Assembly (NCBI GenBank): GCA_964500445.1
Contig: CAZCOG010000010.1
Span: forward strand, 78,183-142,182
DNA length: 64,000 nt
Direction of reading: 5' to 3'
Source of the DNA: Persicitalea sp964500445
Lineage (GTDB): Bacteria; Bacteroidota; Bacteroidia; Cytophagales; Spirosomataceae
The translations under genes and the position numbers were made by a program. Each line of letters opens with the position of its first letter. Position 1 is the first letter of the stretch. Below are positions 8,430-17,211 of this stretch, one piece after another. Below the pieces are notes generated by a model. It was not told where the DNA came from. It searched no databases and worked only from the letters and a program-made list of their open reading frames with translations.

Positions 8430-9719
8430 TCAATCTTTATATCGTAAGAGATCGAGGCCGATATCATGGCGGTAGTATTTTCCTTCAAACTGTACTGTCT
8501 GGGCCGCTCGCTGTGATTTGTGAACGGCATTTTCCAAAGAGTTCGCAATGCCCGTAAGGACCAATACTCTTCCACCGTTGGTAACGACCTCCGTATTGCC
8601 GTTGAATGCGGTTCCGGCGTGAAACACCATCACATCTTCGGCCTTTTCCGTATCGGCAATTACCTTGCCTTTTTCGTAGTCGCCGGGATATCCTCCCGAC
8701 ACCACCACCGTCGTGACGGCCACTTGGGGCGAGATCATCATAGGAACATCCTGTAGATTTCCTTTCGCCGTGGCCGTCAGCAGCGTCACCAAATCCGACT
8801 GGATGCGCGGAAGCACCACTTCGGTTTCAGGATCGCCCATGCGCACATTGTACTCGATCACGTAGGGCTCACTTTTGACGTTCATTAGGCCAATAAAAAT
8901 GAACCCTACATACTTTATACCTTCTTTTTGAAGCCCGTCCAGGGTAGGCTTCACAACTTTTTCTTCTACTTTTTTTAGAAAATATTGGTCAGCAAAAATC
9001 ACGGGCGAAACCGCACCCATGCCACCTGTGTTTAGCCCGGTATCGTTCTCGCCTATGCGTTTGTAATCCTTGGCTTCGGGCAGAATTTTGTAGTGAGTAC
9101 CATCAGTCAGAACGAAAACCGAAAGTTCAATACCTTTGAGAAATTGCTCTACAACTACCTTTTGCCCTGCCATACCAAACTTCCCATCTACCAGCATTTC
9201 CTGCAAAGCCTGTTGGGCCTGCGTCACGGTTTCGGCAATAATGACTCCCTTGCCCGCCGCTAGTCCGTCCGCCTTAAGAACGACAGGCATAGCGTGCGAT
9301 TGCAAATAAGCCATTCCTTCATCGATAGTTTCTGCCGTGAACGTACGGTAGTTGGCGGTAGGTATGGCATATTTTTCCATGAAATTTTTGGAAAAATCTT
9401 TGCTGCCCTCCAATTGCGCTCCGGCTTTGTCGGGGCCAATGAGCCGGACGTGGTTTAGTTCAGGTCGACTCTGAAGAAAATCAACGATGCCCCGTACCAG
9501 AGGCTCTTCGGGACCAATGATAACCAATTCGATGCGCTTTTCGGTAATTAATGCAGCGACAGCCTCGAAATCATTGTAGGTGATCGCTACATTGGTTGCC
9601 ACCGAAGCCGTTCCGGCGTTGCCAGGGGCCACATATACTTCGTCGCAAAGCGGACTTTGCGCCACTTTCCAGGCAAATGCGTGTTCGCGCCCGCCCGAAC
9701 CCAGTATTAGTATGTTCAT
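8430..9719 (-). CDS. purD: phosphoribosylamine-glycine ligase (GAR synthetase)
   Basis: PurD is an ATP-grasp enzyme of purine synthesis that joins 5-phosphoribosylamine and glycine. The product starts MNILILGSGGREHAFAWKVA, with later motifs GPEEPLVRGIVD, LKADGLAAGKGV, DYKRIGENDTGLNTGGMGA and YNVRMGDPETEVVLPRI. I place the start at 9719 (429 residues); an upstream ATG at 9761 would add 14 residues with no family match. It is tightly followed by the RicT-like gene. purH lies elsewhere at 47312, so purine genes are scattered. Confidence 0.95.
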   Translation of the reverse strand: MNILILGSGGREHAFAWKVAQSPLCDEVYVAPGNAGTASVATNVAITYNDFEAVAALITEKRIELVIIGPEEPLVRGIVDFLQSRPELNHVRLIGPDKAGAQLEGSKDFSKNFMEKYAIPTANYRTFTAETIDEGMAYLQSHAMPVVLKADGLAAGKGVIIAETVTQAQQALQEMLVDGKFGMAGQKVVVEQFLKGIELSVFVLTDGTHYKILPEAKDYKRIGENDTGLNTGGMGAVSPVIFADQYFLKKVEEKVVKPTLDGLQKEGIKYVGFIFIGLMNVKSEPYVIEYNVRMGDPETEVVLPRIQSDLVTLLTATAKGNLQDVPMMISPQVAVTTVVVSGGYPGDYEKGKVIADTEKAEDVMVFHAGTAFNGNTEVVTNGGRVLVLTGIANSLENAVHKSQRAAQTVQFEGKYYRHDIGLDLLRYKD

Positions 9720-9781
9720 AGAGTAATAACCCAGTTTCTTCCCTTTTTTCAGGGAAGCCATTCATGTAATTGTGCGTGTGG

Positions 9782-11989
9782 CTAATTGGCAAATTCAGAC
9801 AGGAATTTGATCCGCACCAGCCGGAGTTCTTCTTCGGTAACGTCCTCGTCGGCAAATTCTGCCAGCGCGGCGGCAATATTATCAGTTTCGGCAGTCATGA
9901 AGTACTCCTTAATGTCCTGCTGGCGGTCGGCATCAATAACCTGATTGATGTAGTAGTTGAGATTGAGCTTGGTACCCGAATAGCATATGTGTTCAATTTC
10001 CTCGATCAACTCATCCATCGCCAGTCCTTTGGCGTCGGCGATTTCTTCCAAATCGACTTTGCGATCTACCTGTTGGATGATATAGATTTTGATTTTGGAT
10101 TTGTTGACCATCGACTTGACTACTACGTCTTTGGCCGTTTCGATATCGTTCTCCTCTACGTATCTGGTAATAGCATCAATGAACTGAGTACCAAATTTTT
10201 GGACTTTCCCCATGCCTACACCATTGACCTGCGACATTTCCTGCGCAGTAGTCGGGTATACCGTGGCCATTTCTTCAAGTGATGGGTCCTGAAAAATTAC
10301 ATAGGGCGGCAGATTTTTCTCTTTTGCCACCTTTTTACGCAGAGCTTTCAGCAGAGATAGCAGGGCTTCATCGTAGGCATGTCCACCGCTGGAAGCCGGG
10401 CCGCCGTTGTCGTCGTCGTCTTTGCTCACTTCTTCTTCGTAGTTATGATCTGTATGGATCGTGACCGGATAGGGATCGTTCAGATAGGTTTCACCGCGTT
10501 CTGAAAGACGCAACACGCCATAATTCTCGATGTCTTTGACAAGGTAATCGAAAATCACCATTTGGCGAATCAGCGAAACCCAAAAATCGTGCGATTCTTT
10601 AAGTTCCTTGCCTTTACCATACACATCCAGTTTATCGTGTTCGTAGCTACGGACATACTGATTTTCCTTTGCCATCAGCAGGTCGGCGATGTGTTCACCG
10701 TCGAAACGCTCTTCGGTGAGTTTTATGGCTTTCAAAGCCAATAATACCTCATCCTGCACGGTAAAGGTTTCCGTCGGTTTCATGCAGTTGTCGCAAAAAC
10801 CACAGTCTTCACCATAATATTCTCCAAAATAACTCAGCAACTGCCGACGGCGGCACACGCCCAGGTTGGCGTAGGCTACCATTTCGCCTAACAAATGCCG
10901 GGCATTGTCGCGCTCGGTCACCGACTTGTCTTTATTGAACTTTTCCAGCTTTTGAATATCCGCGTAGCTGTAAAACATCAGACAGTTCCCTTCCAGGCCG
11001 TCGCGTCCGGCGCGGCCCGTTTCCTGATAGTAGCCTTCCAGCGACTTTGGAACATCGTAGTGAATCACAAAACGCACATCGGGCTTGTCAATGCCCATGC
11101 CGAAGGCGATGGTTGCCACGATTACCTCTACGTCCTCGTTCAGAAACGCATCCTGATTGGCCATACGGGTGTGCGAATCCAGCCCGGCATGGTAAGGCAA
11201 TGCCCGCACATCGTTGACATTCAGCAGGGCAGCGATCTCCTCGACTTTCTTGCGACTCAGGCAATATATAATACCTGACTTGCCCTTGTTGTGATGAACG
11301 TAGCGAATGAGTTGCTTCTTGGCGTCGTGCTTGGCCCGAATCTCGTAATAAAGATTTTCGCGGTTAAAAGAAGACTTGAATGTCTGAGCCTCCTCCATTT
11401 GGAGATTCTTCCGAATATCCTGCTGTACCTTGGGCGTAGCCGTCGCGGTAAGGGCGATGATCGGTAAATCGCCAATGTCGTCAATAATCCCGTGGATCCG
11501 GCGGTACTCGGGCCGGAAGTCGTGGCCCCATTCTGAAATACAGTGTGCTTCGTCAATGGCGACGAAAGAGAGATTGGTTTTTTGCAAAAAATCAAGATTC
11601 TCTTCTTTCGTCAGAGATTCGGGAGCGATATAAAGCATTTTCAGACTTCCGTCCAACGCGTCGCGCTTAACGCGGTTAATCTCGGCCTTGGTAAGCGTCG
11701 AGTTCAAGAACTGCGCGTTGATACCGAAGGCGTTGAGCTGGTCAACCTGATTTTTCATCAGGGCGATGAGCGGTGAAATCACGATGGCCATGCCCTCTTT
11801 GACGAGGGCCGGAAGCTGGTAGCACAGCGATTTGCCCGCTCCGGTGGGCATAATGACGAAAGTGTTTTTACCAGCCAGGATATTATTGATGATGACTTCC
11901 TGGTCGCCTCTGAACTGGCTGAACCCGAAAATCTCTTTCAAACTTGTTTTTAGGGTATCTACTGTGACTTTTTCGGTCTGTTGTATCAT
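9782..11989 (-). CDS. recQ: ATP-dependent DNA helicase RecQ
   Basis: A 735-residue 3'-5' superfamily 2 DNA helicase for recombination and repair. Walker A is PTGAGKS (about 48-54) and the DEAH box is IDEAHCISEWGHDFRPEYRRI. The helicase C domain includes ETGRAGRDGLEGNC. The zinc-binding region has CRRRQLLSYFGEYYGEDCGFCDNC. An HRDC domain follows (about 540-610), then an additional acidic tail that ends in EELRLVRIKFLSEFAN. It is divergent from kdsD. Confidence 0.95.
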   Translation of the reverse strand: MIQQTEKVTVDTLKTSLKEIFGFSQFRGDQEVIINNILAGKNTFVIMPTGAGKSLCYQLPALVKEGMAIVISPLIALMKNQVDQLNAFGINAQFLNSTLTKAEINRVKRDALDGSLKMLYIAPESLTKEENLDFLQKTNLSFVAIDEAHCISEWGHDFRPEYRRIHGIIDDIGDLPIIALTATATPKVQQDIRKNLQMEEAQTFKSSFNRENLYYEIRAKHDAKKQLIRYVHHNKGKSGIIYCLSRKKVEEIAALLNVNDVRALPYHAGLDSHTRMANQDAFLNEDVEVIVATIAFGMGIDKPDVRFVIHYDVPKSLEGYYQETGRAGRDGLEGNCLMFYSYADIQKLEKFNKDKSVTERDNARHLLGEMVAYANLGVCRRRQLLSYFGEYYGEDCGFCDNCMKPTETFTVQDEVLLALKAIKLTEERFDGEHIADLLMAKENQYVRSYEHDKLDVYGKGKELKESHDFWVSLIRQMVIFDYLVKDIENYGVLRLSERGETYLNDPYPVTIHTDHNYEEEVSKDDDDNGGPASSGGHAYDEALLSLLKALRKKVAKEKNLPPYVIFQDPSLEEMATVYPTTAQEMSQVNGVGMGKVQKFGTQFIDAITRYVEENDIETAKDVVVKSMVNKSKIKIYIIQQVDRKVDLEEIADAKGLAMDELIEEIEHICYSGTKLNLNYYINQVIDADRQQDIKEYFMTAETDNIAAALAEFADEDVTEEELRLVRIKFLSEFAN

Positions 11990-12023
11990 TGTTAGCTTGC
12001 AGGAGGGTTATTTCAAAGTTCTC

Positions 12024-12031
12024 TACCTTTG
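12024..12031 (+). promoter_or_regulatory. promoter -7 element for kdsD
   Basis: TACCTTTG matches the Bacteroidota -7 consensus TAnnTTTG, 38 bases before the kdsD start. The -33 region has only a weak TTG, so strength is uncertain. Confidence 0.45.
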
Positions 12032-12069
12032 CTCTGTCAGATTTTTTATAAAAATAGCTAATCCGGGAT

Positions 12070-13059
12070 TTGGATTCAAAATTGAAATTAGTAAAAAATA
12101 TTCAGTCCATCGCAAAAGAAGTGTTGGTGCGCGAAGCCGAGGCTATTCAGAATTTGGTAGAACGCGTCGACAATAGTTTTGAAAATTGCGTGGAGGCGAT
12201 CCTGCAAGCAGGTGGCCGAGTAGTGATTACGGGTATCGGCAAGAGTGCTCTGGTAGGCCAAAAGATCGTTGCCACGCTCAACTCCACCGGCACTCCCGCC
12301 CTGTTTATGCACGCCGCCGACGCTATCCACGGGGACTTGGGCATGATTCAGGCCGGAGATGTAGTCATTGCCATTTCCAAGAGCGGCAACACGCCGGAGG
12401 TAAAAGTACTACTACCCTTGCTGAAAAGAGCAGGTATCACTCTCATTGCGATGGTGAGTGATAAGAATTCTTATCTGGCAAAGAATGCAGACTACATCAT
12501 CCACGCCTATGCCCCACAGGAGGCCGATCCGCTCAACCTAGCCCCTACCACCAGTACTACGGTATGTATGGCATTGGGCGATGCCCTGGCCATCTGTTTA
12601 TTAGAGGCTCGCGGCTTCACCCGCCAGGATTTCGCCCGCAATCATCCGGGGGGTAGTTTAGGAAAGAAACTTTATCTCCGCGTCAGCGACATTTACCCCC
12701 ACAATGACCTGCCCGCCGTACCGGAAACGGCTAATCTCAAAGAGGTAATACTGGAAATAACGTCGAAAAGGTTGGGAGCCACGGCCGTACTGACCGAACA
12801 GGAAGGTATTTTGGCGGGTATCGTCACCGACGGCGACCTGCGCCGGATGCTCAATCAACACCATGAAACCGACCTGCTGCACCTGACTGCCCGCGACATC
12901 ATGACCCCCTCCCCCATCGGTATCGCGCCGGACGAGTACGCCGTGAATGCCCTGCAGCTCATGCAGGCCCGGAGCATCACGCAGCTAGTAGTCGTGGAAG
13001 CCGGGAGGTTGAAGGGCTTCGTGCATTTGCACGATTTATTAAAAGAGGGATTGATTTGA
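12070..13059 (+). CDS. kdsD: D-arabinose-5-phosphate isomerase (KpsF/GutQ family)
   Basis: Converts ribulose-5-phosphate to arabinose-5-phosphate, the first step to Kdo for lipopolysaccharide. The 329-residue protein has an N-terminal SIS domain (GRVVITGIGKSALVGQKI, STGTPALFMHAADAIHGDLG, AISKSGNTPEV, SYLAKNADYII) and two C-terminal CBS domains (about 210-329). The frame is closed by a stop at 12055 and has no ATG before the conserved region, so translation probably starts at the TTG at 12070. It is divergent from recQ and convergent with the DUF4293 gene. Confidence 0.92.
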   Translation: MDSKLKLVKNIQSIAKEVLVREAEAIQNLVERVDNSFENCVEAILQAGGRVVITGIGKSALVGQKIVATLNSTGTPALFMHAADAIHGDLGMIQAGDVVIAISKSGNTPEVKVLLPLLKRAGITLIAMVSDKNSYLAKNADYIIHAYAPQEADPLNLAPTTSTTVCMALGDALAICLLEARGFTRQDFARNHPGGSLGKKLYLRVSDIYPHNDLPAVPETANLKEVILEITSKRLGATAVLTEQEGILAGIVTDGDLRRMLNQHHETDLLHLTARDIMTPSPIGIAPDEYAVNALQLMQARSITQLVVVEAGRLKGFVHLHDLLKEGLI

Positions 13060-13068
13060 AGCCTTCCT

Positions 13069-13545
13069 TTACCGCATGCGGTTCGACTCCTTCACCATCT
13101 TTTCATCGCGGCGGATGAAGCGGTTAGCCGCCACGTTGGCCAGCATGGCTACTACCAATGCGTAGAATCCGACGAGATAGTCGCCCGTTTCTCCTTCGTC
13201 GAAGAGTTTGGCCGTTTTGTAGAAAGTCTGATACACTACAGTGGCCAGAATCACGGTCATCAAAATAGAATTGACCGCGCACAAAGCCGATTGCAGCAAG
13301 CGATTACGAAACTTGAAAATCGCAAATACCGCCACACCTATGACCAATATGGCCATACCCGCCACGTAGTACACAGGCTGGATGCCCGTCTGCACAGGCG
13401 TGGCTTTGAAAGTCAGACGAAAGGCAGTCATGGAAGCTTCGTGGATACCATCCGACCCCATCTTATGCCAAAGGGGAAATGCCAGGAATACACCCATCGC
13501 GATGGCGACGATGGCTAAAAACAGGGATTGAAATCGTTGTAACAA
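13069..13545 (-). CDS. DUF4293 membrane protein
   Basis: A 158-residue protein with four predicted transmembrane helices (about residues 6-23, 57-77, 88-107 and 122-141), ending in a charged NRFIRRDEKMVKESNRMR tail. The start MLQRFQSLFL and this tail are typical of DUF4293, found in Bacteroidota and of unknown function. A short hairpin lies upstream (13568-13586, GCGTTGA/TCAACGC). It stands alone between kdsD and rimO. Confidence 0.85.
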   Translation of the reverse strand: MLQRFQSLFLAIVAIAMGVFLAFPLWHKMGSDGIHEASMTAFRLTFKATPVQTGIQPVYYVAGMAILVIGVAVFAIFKFRNRLLQSALCAVNSILMTVILATVVYQTFYKTAKLFDEGETGDYLVGFYALVVAMLANVAANRFIRRDEKMVKESNRMR

Positions 13546-13711
13546 TTTAGTGGAAGGTTGATAGTGGGCGTTGATGAGCTCAACGCTCCGATTTATAGAC
13601 GAATTTTAGGTTTTAAGTATTCTGCGCGAAGTTAATGACAACGATAATACGAGCCAACAAAACGGAGCTTTTGGGATAAAGGCGAGAAAGCAGAAAGCTG
13701 CTTTCTTTCAA

Positions 13712-15025
13712 CTATCCATTAACTACCTCTCCATACAAATCAAATTCCTCCGCTGAGGTAATCTTCACATCGGCAAAATCGCCCAGGCGAACGTATTGGC
13801 TGGCGGGAATCAGTACCTCGTTATCTACCTCGGGCGAGTCGGATTCCGTGCGGCCGATGAAGTACCCACCTTCCTTGCGATCGAAAAGTACCTTATAAGT
13901 TTTGCCAATTTTTTCCTGGTTCAATTCCCAAGAAATACCCTGCTGCAACTCCATGAGTGCGTCGGCGCGCTCCTGCTTGATTTCGGCGGGAACGTCGTCG
14001 GGCATGGTGTGCGAGTAGGTATTGTCTTCGTGCGAGTACTGAAACGCGCCGAGACGGTCGAAGCGCATTTTTTCCACAAATTCGTAGGTTTCGTCGAAAA
14101 GAGCTTCAGTTTCTCCTGGATGGCCGACAATGAGTGTGGTGCGTAGCGCAATTCCCGGTACTTTTTCGCGGATCGTTTCGATCAGAGTTTCCGTTTTCTC
14201 GCGGGTGATCCCACGGCGCATGGCTTTCAGTATTTCTGTGGAGCCCGATTGCAGTGGCATATCGAGGTACTTGCAAATGTTGCTCCGCTCCTGCATCACA
14301 TCCAGGATGTCCGTAGGGAAGCCCGCCGGGTAAGCATATTGCAGCCTGATCCAGTCGATGCCTTCCACATCGGAAAGGCGCGCCAGCAATTCAGAAAGGT
14401 TTCTTTTTCTGTAAATATCCAGCCCGTAGTAGGTCAGATCCTGAGCGATGAGAATCAACTCCTTAGTGCCGCGTTTGGCCAGTGATCTGGCTTCGGTCAC
14501 CAACTCTTCGATAGACCGCGACACGTGACCACCGCGCATAAGTGGAATGGCGCAGAAACTACACGGACGATCACAGCCTTCAGCAATTTTGAGGTAGGCG
14601 TAGTGCGTTGGGGTAGTTAACAGTCGCTCACCGACCAATTCGTGTTTGTAGTCGGCTTTCAGCGTTTTGAGCAGGCGGGGTAGTTCGTTGGTACCGAACC
14701 AGGCATCCACCGTCGGGATTTCCAGCGCCAGTTCGTCTTTGTAGCGGTGCGACAGGCAACCCGTCACGTATACTTTGTCCACCACGCCCGCTGCCTTGGC
14801 GTCGGCATAGCGCAGGATAGTGTCGATGGACTCCTCCTTGGCTCCGTCGATAAAGCCGCAGGTGTTGATGACCACGATCTGCGCGTCGTCTTTCTTGGAC
14901 TCGTGCGCCACGTTGTAGCCGTTGCCTTTCAACTGCGTGTAAAGTACTTCTGAGTCCACCACGTTTTTGGAGCAACCCAGCGTGACGATATTTACTTTAT
15001 TGGTACGTATTCCTTTGGTTTTCAT
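13712..15025 (-). CDS. rimO: ribosomal protein S12 methylthiotransferase RimO
   Basis: A radical-SAM enzyme that methylthiolates an aspartate of ribosomal protein S12. The 437-residue protein has an N-terminal UPF0004 domain with three cluster cysteines (C18, C56, C90), a radical-SAM cluster CDRPCSFC (C151, C155, C158), and a C-terminal TRAM domain (about 365-435). ALRTTLIVGHPGETEALFDE and LQYAYPAGFP are typical of RimO rather than MiaB. It is a single gene on the minus strand. Confidence 0.95.
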   Translation of the reverse strand: MKTKGIRTNKVNIVTLGCSKNVVDSEVLYTQLKGNGYNVAHESKKDDAQIVVINTCGFIDGAKEESIDTILRYADAKAAGVVDKVYVTGCLSHRYKDELALEIPTVDAWFGTNELPRLLKTLKADYKHELVGERLLTTPTHYAYLKIAEGCDRPCSFCAIPLMRGGHVSRSIEELVTEARSLAKRGTKELILIAQDLTYYGLDIYRKRNLSELLARLSDVEGIDWIRLQYAYPAGFPTDILDVMQERSNICKYLDMPLQSGSTEILKAMRRGITREKTETLIETIREKVPGIALRTTLIVGHPGETEALFDETYEFVEKMRFDRLGAFQYSHEDNTYSHTMPDDVPAEIKQERADALMELQQGISWELNQEKIGKTYKVLFDRKEGGYFIGRTESDSPEVDNEVLIPASQYVRLGDFADVKITSAEEFDLYGEVVNG

Positions 15026-15132
15026 GGCTTCGTCTCCGCTCAGCCTGACAGCGGCTAACAGCTTTTTTGTTAAATCGCTTGGTATGAAGCGAAATTGGGG
15101 GGCAAAGGTCGGGAATTTTTAGACAAAAAGAG

Positions 15133-15744
15133 CTACGGAAGGAACACAAATCGTTTACGTGTCCAGGTAGTTTCTACTTCGGGAAAGTACTCGCCGATTA
15201 CGTCACAGCCTGGCATTCTACCCGAAAGAATGAATTGTTCGCCGTTTTTAAGATGGTAAGTATGGTACCAATTGCTGGCGCGCGATTCGCCCGATAAGGT
15301 ATCTACCCTTTCAAGATCTCCCGAATACAACATAAACGTCCGATCGGGAAGCTTCACTTCAACCGCATGTTCATCGGGGTACGTAGTTATCACCACGCCT
15401 TTCATGTACTTCCAATTGTTGAGTAGCAAAATTAGATTTAGCACTGCGCCTCCTAAAAAAACGATTAACCCCAGAAACATCATGATATAAGTTAGCATGG
15501 GAGAGTCATTGGATGAAACTGTTATCCTGAAAATCATGAACGGGAACGCCATTGCCATCAGAAAAAACACAAAGGTTATGATTCCCTCGAAACCCGTAAA
15601 GTACCTTAATTCCGAAATTACGTACACCCGACTCACTTTGAGCGGCGAATTTTCTCCGAACGTGTCACGGGAATATTTCAGCAACCGCCATATTCCCCAG
15701 GCAAAAAAACCGAAGATCAGAACGAATATGACGACAATATCCAT
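15133..15744 (-). CDS. hypothetical membrane protein
   Basis: I do not recognise this 203-residue protein. It has an N-terminal helix (about 2-20), two more membrane helices (about 54-76 and 85-108), and a soluble C-terminal part of about 95 residues (GVVITTYPDEHAVEVKLPDR, LERVDTLSGESRASNWYHTY) whose beta-strand-rich character could be a PH-like fold (weak inference). It lies between rimO and a LolA-like gene on the same strand, with gaps of about 100 bases. Confidence 0.7.
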   Translation of the reverse strand: MDIVVIFVLIFGFFAWGIWRLLKYSRDTFGENSPLKVSRVYVISELRYFTGFEGIITFVFFLMAMAFPFMIFRITVSSNDSPMLTYIMMFLGLIVFLGGAVLNLILLLNNWKYMKGVVITTYPDEHAVEVKLPDRTFMLYSGDLERVDTLSGESRASNWYHTYHLKNGEQFILSGRMPGCDVIGEYFPEVETTWTRKRFVFLP

Positions 15745-15842
15745 AGCTGAATGCTATTGCTTCAAGTAAAGCTTGAAGTTAACAGATAGCCCGGCTGGTC
15801 GATAGTGCTTTTTTAGGAATGGTTACAGAAAGTGATGAATAA

Positions 15843-16622
15843 TCACTTAGGAAATACAAATATCCCCGGCTCTACCTCCACATTGGTCTGAATATTTTCT
15901 AGCTGGATCGTCTCGCCGGGCATTCCGTTGTAGCTGATCGTGCTGGTAAACGGAAAGAGCAGACCGTTAACCTCGCGGTAGTCGTCCAGCAGCGTTTCTA
16001 CCGAAGCACCCTTGGTTTGCCCGCTCAAAGAAGTATTACGCATGGCGACGGGCAGGTAGCTCTCGGGGTCAAAGAAATAATACACGGCGTTTTCCTGCGA
16101 CTGTCCATCTATCTTCACAGGATTCTTGGTTAGCTTGATTTTAATGGCTTCCGTGCCCTCGATAGCTTCCGTACCTTCCAGGGTTGCCACATAACCCTTG
16201 TCCTGATAATGCAGAAAGACATCAGGAAAATCGGCAACCTGCTGTTTGGTATTGGCGTTGGCCTCAGCATTCATTTTCTCCGGCTTCTGAGTCATAAAAT
16301 TGGTACTCCAGCCCGTCTGGCCATCGAAAGCCATTTGCGTAGTTTCCTGGCCCTGAAACTTAATACTGACTTTCTGTTGCCCCGCCTTCGTCTGGACTAT
16401 GCTGACGGGAATCTCCATGCCCTGCACCGATACGGTACCAAACATCCGTACGTTTTGCAGCGAGTCCCAGCGGCTTCGGCCACCGCTGGCTTCGTAGTAC
16501 TTGTCCAGAATCTCATCGACGGTCAGCGCTTTGGCTGAATTTGGCTTTACCGCAGTTTTTTGGGCCTGGACAGCGGTAGTTAGCAGCAGAGCAAGAAGTA
16601 TTTTTAATGAATGCACAATCAA
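15843..16622 (-). CDS. LolA-like outer-membrane lipoprotein-sorting family protein
   Basis: A 259-residue exported protein with a signal peptide (MIVHSLKILLALLLTTAVQAQ) and a LolA/LolB-like half-barrel region: VDEILDKYYEASGGRSRWDSL, GMEIPVSIVQTKAGQQKVSI and a YYFDPESYLPVAMRNTSLSG segment. Members bind lipid or lipoprotein acyl chains in the periplasm, but most Bacteroidota copies lack a defined substrate. It is preceded by a 136-base gap and divergent from the YbjQ gene. Confidence 0.78.
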   Translation of the reverse strand: MIVHSLKILLALLLTTAVQAQKTAVKPNSAKALTVDEILDKYYEASGGRSRWDSLQNVRMFGTVSVQGMEIPVSIVQTKAGQQKVSIKFQGQETTQMAFDGQTGWSTNFMTQKPEKMNAEANANTKQQVADFPDVFLHYQDKGYVATLEGTEAIEGTEAIKIKLTKNPVKIDGQSQENAVYYFFDPESYLPVAMRNTSLSGQTKGASVETLLDDYREVNGLLFPFTSTISYNGMPGETIQLENIQTNVEVEPGIFVFPK

Positions 16623-16758
16623 AGTGGTAGTTTGGTCAATACCAGGTTATCAGGGAAATTGGCTCCCCCAAAGAGTTACGCGCCCGCTCATCTACTGGGT
16701 TAACGCTGGTTATTCAACTCTTCGTATTTTTCCCAAAATTAACCAAAACAAACTAACA

Positions 16759-17079
16759 ATGCTCATTACAACTACTTCTAACATTGAAGGAAAGAACATC
16801 AACAGGTACATCGGTATCGTCAACGGCGAGGCCATTATCGGAGCCAATATTGTGAAGGATTTTTTCGCGGGCATCCGCGATGTAGTCGGCGGACGGGCAG
16901 GAGCTTACGAACAAGGCCTGCGGGAAGCCAAAAGCATCGCCCTGCGTGAAATGTCCGAGCAAGCCGAGCGCCTGGGTGCCAACGCCATCATTGGCGTAGA
17001 CCTCGACTACGAAGCCATCGGCCCCAACGGCTCTATGCTCATGGTGAGTGCAAACGGGACGGCTGTGGTCATTGATTAA
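16759..17079 (+). CDS. YbjQ family (DUF74) protein
   Basis: A 106-residue protein matching the YbjQ/UPF0145 family: MLITTTSNIEGKNINRYIGI, GEAIIGANIVKDFFAGIRDV, GGRAGAYEQGL, AERLGANAIIGVDLDYE and MVSANGTAVVI. The family is thought to form pentameric beta-barrel rings, and a heavy-metal-binding role has been suggested but not proven. The ATG at 16759 is the family start; the open frame upstream to 16501 overlaps the LolA-like gene on the other strand. Confidence 0.9.
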   Translation: MLITTTSNIEGKNINRYIGIVNGEAIIGANIVKDFFAGIRDVVGGRAGAYEQGLREAKSIALREMSEQAERLGANAIIGVDLDYEAIGPNGSMLMVSANGTAVVID

Positions 17080-17087
17080 TTTAAGGT

Positions 17088-17208
17088 AAATAAGAGCATG
17101 TTTAGATATGAAACAGGGCATCGGTGTACCTACTTTTGAACGAGGCCGATTTGTCCTTAACCGAGTCTGAATTATTGATCAAACTGCTTTCTAAACATGT
17201 TCTTATTT
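17088..17208. repeat. 121-bp MITE-like inverted repeat
   Basis: The 19-base ends aaataagagcatgtttaga (17088-17106) and tctaaacatgttcttattt (17190-17208) are reverse complements with one mismatch. They flank 83 bases with no gene. The spacing is too wide for a simple terminator and suggests a small non-autonomous transposable element or an IS remnant. It lies between the YbjQ gene and the end of the broken permease. Confidence 0.55.
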
Positions 17209-17211
17209 GGA

